Source: Hyaloraphidium curvatum
Lineage: Eukaryota; Monoblepharomycota; Hyaloraphidiomycetes; Hyaloraphidiales; Hyaloraphidiaceae
Assembly: GCA_025558095.1 (NCBI GenBank)
Contig: JAIVFI010000004.1
Coordinates: 248,001-312,000 of the forward strand
Direction of reading: 5' to 3'
Length of the DNA: 64,000 bases
The notes under the pieces: generated by a model
Told to the model about the DNA's origin: nothing
The model's input: only the letters and a program-made list of their open reading frames with translations
Databases searched by the model: none
Translations under genes and position numbers: made by a program
Shown: in pieces, positions 57,336-64,000 of the stretch
Layout: the number at the start of each line of letters is the position of its first letter
Numbering within the stretch: the first letter of the stretch is position 1

Positions 57336-59346
57336 GATGCGGCTCCACGTTTCAGCGGTCGTCATTCTGGCCCTAGTGGCCGGTCTGACGGCCGCGCAGT
57401 TCGCGCACGCATTCCCCGCGGGCCAGGCAGAGCCCGAACCATTCGCGGTCCCCGGCGCTCAGGACGCCGCAAGCGCCGGGCCACCCATGATCCGACTCGG
57501 TCGGTGGTCGAGCAACCTTTGTTAGTTTGGGCCCCTGACCGACACACGGCGTCGATTCATTCCCCATCAGAGCGCCGCGAAGTAGTCCAGGCGGAGGACC
57601 CTCGCTGGTGGGCAATCTTTGCGTACATTCGGATCCTCCACGAGAAACTTTCGGATGCGAAGAGGTGCTTCCGTGGGTTTCTGGCCGTCCGCTCCATTCC
57701 CTGGGCCGTCGACGCTGAGGCTTTTGCCTGTTTCAGTATACGGTAGCTTTGTGCTCGAGTACAACCCAACGGCGGGCGTTTTCCCGTACATTCTCGGCGC
57801 TATGGGCCAGGTCAATGATACAAGGACGAATGAGGGCGCGACTGTGCGATCGTTGTCGCGACTGCCCTCCCGACCTAACCCGTTCGTTCGTTGGCAGCAC
57901 AACTTTCTATCCAACCCCAAATACTTCGACCAAATGCGGATGTGCCACCTGTTCAAGTCCAAGACTCCCTGCTCAGGCAACTACGGCTGTCCCATTATGG
58001 AAAAGGCACCAGGTTGGTGGTGATCGTGAAACGCCGCAGTTTGCTGACGACATCCCCCCTCCAGATGGAACCTTTCATGCGAAGCAGTACCAGCTGACAT
58101 TTCAGAAGAAGCTGAAGTTCCTGTGCAAGAAGGAGTGCTCCGCAATGTCGAAAGATCTGCGGAAAGTTCGTGGCCCTTTCAATGTCACAACGAGCGCACC
58201 TGACCAGGGCCGGTCCGCAGGTCTCGTCTGCTTGCCCAAAGACGGAGAAGGAGCCAAAGGGGACAATGATGTACTACCTCTTTTGCGTTACAGACCCCAG
58301 TACGAAGCGTTCAAGGCATTACGTCTTCTTAAAGCTAGGTACGAAGGCAACCCGGTGCACCGTAAGATTTTGCTCAAAGAGCCGCATCCATCGCAGAGGG
58401 ATACACGACAAGCCTAAGGAGCCCGGGGCAGACTGCTTTGCACGGGTGGCAATGGCTGGCGAGGCACAATGTTTGACTTCCGCCTTGAAGCCCACTGCCG
58501 TGCTTGCTCAGATCCATCCTTTCCAGCCCATGATCCCAAGCTCGAAGACCAAAGCGTACCTGTTCAGGCGAGAAGACGCAATTGAGGACCTGGTGAAGAA
58601 GTTCGAGAATGAGGCGAAAAAGACCTTGAAAAGCGTGGAGAGCGGAACCAGCGGCGAGACTGACGAGAGTGATGAGAATGGCGAGGACGTCAACGAAGAG
58701 AACGCCGACAACGGCGAGGCCGTCGAAGTTGCATCGTTCCGAAGGCTCTTGAGCCGAGGAGCAAAGTACAAGAAACCGGAAGGGATAGTCAAGATCGTCA
58801 ATGCTGTGGGGGGATGGAAAGGGCAAACCAGCGCTGCAAGCTCGATAGACGACGACTTCGACGACGAGCTGCTTTCAGAAGACGACATGTGGGACGAGGA
58901 TCTTCGGCATCGGCCACGCAGCTTTCTGACTCCATGTTGGCAGCCCGCTCGAGTTCCCAGATGGACAAAAGCCCGCGAATCTTGAGGCAGCTGTGCAACT
59001 CTACAGACAGCTAATGGCTTTGTTCGGCAAGGATGACCTCAAGGCATTCAGCCGCCTGGTTACAGACCGGACCCGCAAACAGAAGATGACGGAGGCGTTC
59101 AACTTCTACCAGGCCAACGTCCGAGTTGGCCTGGAGATGTGGATTCCGGTTGACGTCACAGAGGCCATTGCCCGCGAGGCCATGACAACGATCCCTGGCG
59201 GCGAGCAGACGATCAAGCGGCACATTGATTGCCAATTCAAGCTGAAGGAGCTATTCAACAGCATAAAGAAGTCGAAGCCGAGCAAGAACCAGGTCCTGAT
59301 GCTGCCGCCCGATTGCGACGGCCTCAAGCTTCCGAGCGAGGTGTGA
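57336..59346 (+). CDS. Multi-exon protein of unknown function, exon model incomplete
   Basis: Several blocks share a strand and plausible splice sites. An ATG at 57336 opens a signal-peptide-like stretch (MRLHVSAVVILALVAGLTAA). Likely exons follow at 57737..57810 (YGSFVLEYNPTAGVFPYILG), 57898..58012 (cysteine-bearing MRMCHLFKSKTPC) and 58065..58165 (DGTFHAKQYQLTFQKKLKFL). A longer acidic stretch lies around 58420-58880 and a final exon near 58975..59346 (VQLYRQLMALFGKDDLKAFS ... KLPSEV). I could not connect all blocks in phase, so this may be one secreted or organellar protein or two genes. No family was recognised. Confidence 0.35.
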
Positions 59347-59475
59347 CAGCTTGGAAGGAAGTAGGGTTGAGGCGACGACTGCTCCCTCCGTGCGGGCCGT
59401 CTTGACGGACAAAGAAGGACACGCCAGTCCTGTACAGTGCACGGTGCAAATGAATCCAGAGTTCCGCATTGTACA

Positions 59476-60369
59476 TTAATCCATTTCATCGTCATTCGAC
59501 GCGTCGACACCGTTGCCGTCCATGAAGCCAGCTTTCTCGGCGATAGCGCGCGTCGTCCGCGCCAGAGCTGTGACGACAGAGACGCGGTTGGCCCTTTCCA
59601 GACGCAAAGCTTCTTCGACCGTAGTCCGCAGTGCATCGGGATGAGCTCCGAGGGCTTCTTCGAGCACCGCATCGATCTCCCCGTGGTTTACCAACGGCGG
59701 TGTTTCGAAGCGTGGGTACCGCGGCGCAAGACGGTCATCGATCCAGGCCAATCTGTCGAGAACCCAAGCGGTCCCGCCCCGAGTGCCGTCCTGGGTCGCA
59801 TTGCCGCCTTCGTCCCAAGCGGCATCCTCCTCGATGGCTCGCTGTGCCACCCAAGCGGTGCTACGCCACGTTTCCTCCACAAACTCCTTGGCAAAGGACC
59901 GCGAAATCCTCAATGCCCCCGCCATGCACACGTCCAGGTACGATTGCGCGACTGCGGCCGCCGGATCCGGATGCAGAGGATCCGAACAGCTCACATAGAT
60001 CCAGCAAGAGGGGGCGCGGCCTTCAGACTCGAGCCACGGCGCTCCCAGGCCGGAATGGCTTTCGTGCAGTTCCAAGAGCTCCCAAGGCACCGGGGTCCGG
60101 TTGTAGCCGATCTCTCGTTTGTCCAGGAGCGCGAGCGCCGCGTCGTCCGTGAGGCCGAATGCCAGCGCCGGCATGCCGCCCGCTTCCGACGCGTCCCGGA
60201 TCGCCGTCACGACGGTCATGGTCCGGCCCCTTATCGCCCACGCGCGCCGGAAGCCGCGGACGCGTACGGCGCGCTCAGAACCCGGAACCAAAGCATCGCC
60301 AACGGTCCGACGGAGAGACTCGGGAAGGAGCAGCGAGCCAAAGCCAATCACGTAGTGGGCAACCGGCAT
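59476..60369 (-). CDS. Gamma-glutamylcyclotransferase-fold protein (ChaC/GGCT-like)
   Basis: Single exon, 297 residues. The N-terminus HYVIGFGSLLLPESL matches the Y-x-GFGS-L phosphate-binding loop of GGCT/ChaC proteins. VRGFRRAWAIRG and LTDDAALALLDKREIGYNRTPV supply the second strand and the acidic catalytic region (E in KREIGYNR). Known members release 5-oxoproline from glutathione or gamma-glutamyl peptides. A long extra C-terminal helical region (about residues 150-297) is not part of the minimal fold. Substrate is not predictable from sequence. It is divergent from the kinesin gene, 245 bases apart. Confidence 0.72.
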   Translation of the reverse strand: MPVAHYVIGFGSLLLPESLRRTVGDALVPGSERAVRVRGFRRAWAIRGRTMTVVTAIRDASEAGGMPALAFGLTDDAALALLDKREIGYNRTPVPWELLELHESHSGLGAPWLESEGRAPSCWIYVSCSDPLHPDPAAAVAQSYLDVCMAGALRISRSFAKEFVEETWRSTAWVAQRAIEEDAAWDEGGNATQDGTRGGTAWVLDRLAWIDDRLAPRYPRFETPPLVNHGEIDAVLEEALGAHPDALRTTVEEALRLERANRVSVVTALARTTRAIAEKAGFMDGNGVDASNDDEMD

Positions 60370-60614
60370 GTTGTCAGAAGAGCGGACCCGCAGGCCTGCC
60401 CGCGGGTACTCCGTGGGCTGCTCCGTGGACCTTCCGTGAGCACTCCGCGCGGACCGCGCGCGTGGTCAGCGGCCCTCGTACAGCGCATATCCTGCCAATT
60501 CTGGATTAACCGACGCTGCCCAGGCTCCATGCCGTGGAACAGCAATTCGAATCCTGCTTTCTAATCTGCCGAACGTCCTTGTTGCCGGGGTTTGGCCTCG
60601 CCTGGTGACCGGCC

Positions 60615-62795
60615 ATGGCGTCGCCGCCGCCTACCGCCGCGACAGGCTCGCGCCCGGAATGCGTCAAGGTGGCCGTGCGATGCAGGCCCCTTTCGGACCG
60701 CGAACCTCCTCCCGGAGATCCTCCCGTCCGCGGCGCCGTCCTGTGCGATCCGGCAGCAGCGACGGTGACGGTCTTGTCTCCGGCACCACCGAAAGCGTCT
60801 GCTTCAGGAGCCGCGGAGGCCCCCAAGCTCTTCACGTTCGACGCCGTGTTTGGGGCTGCCTCGACTCAGTCGGAGCTTTACGACTCGTGCGCCCGCAGCA
60901 TCGTGGACGGGGTGCTGGACGGATTCAACGGCACCGTCATGGCGTACGGCCAGACCGGCACCGGAAAGACATTCGCCATGGAAGGCGACCCTACCGACGA
61001 GGAGAAAAAGGGCATCGCTCCTAGGGCATTCGACCACATCTTTGCAAGGATCGCGTCCTCGCCGGCGGGATCGCGCTACCTCGTACGCGCCTCGTACCTT
61101 GAGATCTACAACGAGGACATCCGGGACCTGCTCCAGCCAAAGCAGCAGAACAAGCTCGAGATCCGCGAGGTCCGCCCGCGCGACGCCCAGCCCAAGGACG
61201 ACGCAAGGCCGGAGGTCTACGTTCGGGGCTTGACCTCCGTCGTGGTCAAGGATGCCGTCGAGATCGCAAAGCTGGCCGCGATTGGAGCAAAGAACAGGGC
61301 CGTGGCCGGAACCGCCATGAACGAGCGATCCTCGCGGTCGCACTGCATCTTCACCGTCACGGTCGAGCGCAGCGAGTCCGCCTCGGGAAGCGGGGAGCCA
61401 CAGGAATCCGCGGACCAGGTGATCCGCGTCGGAAAGCTGCACCTCGTCGATCTTGCGGGGAGCGAGCGGCAGGACAAGACCCACGCCACGGGCGACCGGT
61501 TGCGGGAGGCCAACAAGATCAACCTGAGCTTGTCCGTGCTTGGCAACGTGATCGCGGCCCTGGTAGAAGGCGGCCGTGCAGGACACGTGCCGTACCGCGA
61601 CAGCAAGCTCACGCGATTGCTCCAGGACTCGTTGGGAGGCAACTCGCGGACGCTGATGCTGGCGACCGTCGGGCCCAGTCCCATGAACCTGGAGGAGACC
61701 CTGAGCACCCTGCGGTACGCAAACCGGGCAAAGAACATTCGCAACCGTCCGCATGTGAACCAGGATCCCAAGGATGCGCTGATCCGCGAGTTCCAGGAGG
61801 AGATCCAAAGGTTGAAGATGCAGCTCGAGGCGGTCGAAAGCGGCCAGGCTCCGATCGGCGAAGATGGCGGACACGCTCACCCTGCGGCTGCGGGAGAACC
61901 CGGGGACGTCCCCGCATCCGACTTCGCCGGCCGGCAGGCCGAAATCGATGCTTCCAGGGCCGCCGTGATGCAGTCCACAACCAAGACGCAGGACGAGAAA
62001 GACGCCCTTCTGCGTGAGCTGGATGCGCGGGCCAGAGAACTGGATGCCGAAAGAGCAGAACGTGGAGCACTGGCTGAGAAGCTTCGCGATATGGAGGCGA
62101 AGCTGCTCGTCGGCGGGGTGTCCATCCTCGATCGACATCAGGAGCAGCAACAGCAGCTCGCGCGGCACACTGCGGAACTCGAGGAGCGCAAAATGAGAGA
62201 GCGGCAGATGCGCCGCGAGCTGGAAGAGAGGGCAGAGCAGACGATCCAGATCGAAGGGTCGTATGCCAGCCTCCAGGAAGAGGCGGCCGCAAAGACCAAG
62301 AAGCTAAAGCAGCTCTGGGCGGTCCTGACGAGGCAGAAGCAGGAGATCCGGAACGTGCAGGAGCTGTTTTCAAGGGAGCGCGAGGACCTGCTCGAGGTCG
62401 TGAGGAGCCTGGCACGAGAATTGAAGCTGAAGATGCTGGTCCTGGACGCATGCATGCCTGAGGAGGAGCTTTCGTTCCTGGAACAGAACGCCGTGTGGCG
62501 GGAGGACCTCGGCGTTTGGACCTTCAAAGGCATCGACCTCGGAGATCAATCGTCTTCGAAGCGAGGCTCCAGCAAGACCGCGTCCGGCTCTGGTCGGACA
62601 AACCGGCGAAACGCTTCCCCGGAATCCCAGTCGCCATCCAAAGCGGAGAAGGAAACCCCCGAACCTCCACAAGCTGAACAGCAGGATGGCGGCTACGAAA
62701 AGTTGTTTGAGAACGTGTACCTCTCGGCGGCAAAACTGACGAAGGGAGAGGCGTCATCGGCACAGAACCCACGGCAGCTCACGGCAACAGCTTGA
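60615..62795 (+). CDS. KIF3A: Kinesin-2 motor subunit (KIF3/OSM-3 type)
   Basis: Single exon, 726 residues. The N-terminal motor has CVKVAVRCRPLSDRE, FNGTVMAYGQTGTGKTFAME (P-loop 112-119), switch I NERSSRSHCIF, and switch II LVDLAGSERQDKTHATGDRL. Neck sequence HVNQDPKDALIREFQEEIQRL is diagnostic of kinesin-2. The stalk coiled coil ends in a globular C-terminus (TKKLKQLWAVLTRQKQEI; REREDLLEVVRSLARELKLK; EDLGVWTFKG) that parallels KIF3A. It would move IFT trains to flagellar tips, probably as part of a heterotrimer. Absence of introns contrasts with most neighbours. Confidence 0.9.
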   Translation: MASPPPTAATGSRPECVKVAVRCRPLSDREPPPGDPPVRGAVLCDPAAATVTVLSPAPPKASASGAAEAPKLFTFDAVFGAASTQSELYDSCARSIVDGVLDGFNGTVMAYGQTGTGKTFAMEGDPTDEEKKGIAPRAFDHIFARIASSPAGSRYLVRASYLEIYNEDIRDLLQPKQQNKLEIREVRPRDAQPKDDARPEVYVRGLTSVVVKDAVEIAKLAAIGAKNRAVAGTAMNERSSRSHCIFTVTVERSESASGSGEPQESADQVIRVGKLHLVDLAGSERQDKTHATGDRLREANKINLSLSVLGNVIAALVEGGRAGHVPYRDSKLTRLLQDSLGGNSRTLMLATVGPSPMNLEETLSTLRYANRAKNIRNRPHVNQDPKDALIREFQEEIQRLKMQLEAVESGQAPIGEDGGHAHPAAAGEPGDVPASDFAGRQAEIDASRAAVMQSTTKTQDEKDALLRELDARARELDAERAERGALAEKLRDMEAKLLVGGVSILDRHQEQQQQLARHTAELEERKMRERQMRRELEERAEQTIQIEGSYASLQEEAAAKTKKLKQLWAVLTRQKQEIRNVQELFSREREDLLEVVRSLARELKLKMLVLDACMPEEELSFLEQNAVWREDLGVWTFKGIDLGDQSSSKRGSSKTASGSGRTNRRNASPESQSPSKAEKETPEPPQAEQQDGGYEKLFENVYLSAAKLTKGEASSAQNPRQLTATA

Positions 62796-62877
62796 TTCCA
62801 GATGTCAAGCAGATGCTTACAAAAGATGCCAAATGCCAGTTGGTCAAGATATCCGTCGATCAGAAAGCTCGGTACCG

Positions 62878-63975
62878 TCATTGTTCACCATCAGTGTCCG
62901 TGTCCTCCACGACGTCTGCGTCTCCGTCGGCGTCCTCCCCGCTTTCTTCCTCGTCTTCCTCCGAGCTCCACTCCACAGCGTCCCCGTTCACGTTGCCGTT
63001 TTCCTGTTGCTGGATCGCCACTTGCGGAATCCCTCCGCCCTGGGCACCTTGCACCCGGCCGGCCATGGCCGAAATCATCCTCGACACCTCGTCGATCGTG
63101 GTTCGCAGCTGCGGCCGGAGCCTCATCTCCTGGAGAGGCGCGTAGAAGATGGATGCGAGGGCGACGGGAAGCCTGTTCAGCGTCGTCATGGCGCCGCGGA
63201 GGCTGGACAAGTACCGGTTGTTGAACACCGGGTTGAGCGCAAAGTCGTTGCGCTCGCGGACGAAGCAGGCGACTTCTGCCTCGCCCAAGTCGCTGGGCAC
63301 GACTCGCGTGAGAATGAGTCCGACAAAGAGAACGGGGGCCTCGCTGTTTGCAATGTAGGTCGGCGAGGTCGGAGAGGGAGCGGAGCCGTTGCTTTCGGTC
63401 GGCGAAGCTGACGTCGGAGAGGGCAGGGCTTCCGAGCCTTGCGGTGTGCCCTGCGCTGAACCACTGGCGCTTTCTTCGGTCCACGCGGAGTAACCCCATC
63501 CCATGTGGTCCCCACACACGGCGCAGTAAGCCTGCCTCCATGCCGTTCCGGGAAACCAGCAGTGATCCGGCGTCGGCCGAGTCCAGTGGTCGGGCCCGCC
63601 CCGCGGCCGCTCGAACTTTATCGCCGGGGTGGGCCTGATGCGAACGACGTCGAAGCGGTGGGAAGTCGGGTTCGTCGCGCTGTAGGCCCACACGACAAGA
63701 GGCTCCAGAGTTCCGTCAGGATATCCGTGGTCCCCGCGCTCCGGGGCCGCTCCGCCCGTCTCCGACTCTTCCTCGATCACGTGGCCTTCATCGAGAGAAA
63801 AGAGGTACTGAAAGACGGCCGGCCGCCAGCACTCGATGCGTTCGAGGAGCAGGTCTTCCGGGCCGGCTATTGGAAACCTGCACGTCGAGCAGACGAGGTA
63901 GCGACGCTTGGACGAGTCTTCCGCGGCGAGCTCCGTCTCGTACGCCTGCTCGACGGCCTCCGGCTCCGGTTCCAT
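62878..63975 (-). CDS. CULT-domain (cereblon-fold) protein, possibly 5' incomplete
   Basis: The frame from the ATG at 63975 gives 366 residues, but stays open to the window edge, so more N-terminal sequence may lie outside. Residues ~25-230 match the CULT zinc fold: RYLVCSTCRFPIA, HCWFPGTAWRQAYCAVCGDH and MGWGYSAWTEE, ending APVLFVGLILTRV. The two CxxC pairs and the tryptophans of the thalidomide-binding pocket are visible, with Ser/Pro-rich loops inserted. No Lon or DDB1-binding region is seen. The tail is acidic and disordered. In cereblon this fold recognises cyclic-imide degrons for a CRL4 ubiquitin ligase; free-standing CULT proteins also exist. Converges with the kinesin gene. Confidence 0.72.
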   Translation of the reverse strand: MEPEPEAVEQAYETELAAEDSSKRRYLVCSTCRFPIAGPEDLLLERIECWRPAVFQYLFSLDEGHVIEEESETGGAAPERGDHGYPDGTLEPLVVWAYSATNPTSHRFDVVRIRPTPAIKFERPRGGPDHWTRPTPDHCWFPGTAWRQAYCAVCGDHMGWGYSAWTEESASGSAQGTPQGSEALPSPTSASPTESNGSAPSPTSPTYIANSEAPVLFVGLILTRVVPSDLGEAEVACFVRERNDFALNPVFNNRYLSSLRGAMTTLNRLPVALASIFYAPLQEMRLRPQLRTTIDEVSRMISAMAGRVQGAQGGGIPQVAIQQQENGNVNGDAVEWSSEEDEEESGEDADGDADVVEDTDTDGEQ

Positions 63976-64000
63976 CGCGTTCAAGGGGGCCAAGTCACGG

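Overview
The window is nuclear DNA from a GC-rich, gene-dense eukaryote. I see about 33 protein-coding genes in 64 kb. Most carry spliceosomal introns of about 45-75 bases (GT-AG, two likely GC-AG) and neighbouring genes are usually under 300 bases apart. The gene content is that of a unicellular eukaryote that builds centrioles and a flagellum (a CEP120-type centriole protein, a kinesin-2 motor) and makes chitin or a related polymer (chitin synthase). It also has dynein-linked kinetochores (a Spindly-like protein), AMPK and PDK1 signalling, m6A methylation (METTL3), MRE11-complex and aprataxin DNA repair, and bromodomain/BAH remodeller subunits. I cannot place it in a named lineage from the sequence alone. 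No rRNA, tRNA, CRISPR array or intact transposon was seen.

Layout. 0-10 kb: ECD (5' end cut), PDK1, branched-chain acyl-CoA dehydrogenase, a LIM protein, a PIN4-type parvulin, a small putative tail-anchored protein and uroporphyrinogen-III synthase. 10-25 kb: HMG-box protein, AMPK alpha, nibrin (NBS1), SEC14-GOLD protein, Spindly-like coiled coil, LITAF-type protein and a DEK-like chromatin protein. 24-40 kb: RhoGEF-like protein, aprataxin with macro-like sequence, polybromo/RSC-like protein, MYND protein, HMG-box protein, METTL3, a mitochondrial SLC25A39/40-type carrier and an unknown protein.

40-49 kb is different in kind. It holds a zinc-ribbon/NADAR/coiled-coil/protein-kinase fusion, a decayed kinase fragment, an intronless macro/SLOG-like plus SIR2 protein of bacterial type, a small unknown gene, a truncated copy of the 3-dehydroquinate synthase gene found 9 kb away, and a predicted N-myristoylated ankyrin-FHA-caspase-like protein. 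NADAR, SIR2 and caspase-fold domains are all known effector or sensor parts of bacterial defence systems. Their clustering, with signs of transfer, duplication and decay, makes this the best candidate for an undescribed NAD/ADP-ribose-linked stress, immunity or cell-death system.

49-64 kb: chitin synthase, CEP120-like protein, a stand-alone bacterial-type AroB, an unresolved multi-exon gene, a gamma-glutamylcyclotransferase-fold protein, kinesin-2 and a CULT-domain (cereblon-fold) protein cut by the window end. Exon boundaries were placed by hand from splice sites, reading phase and family similarity, so individual junctions may be off by a few bases.
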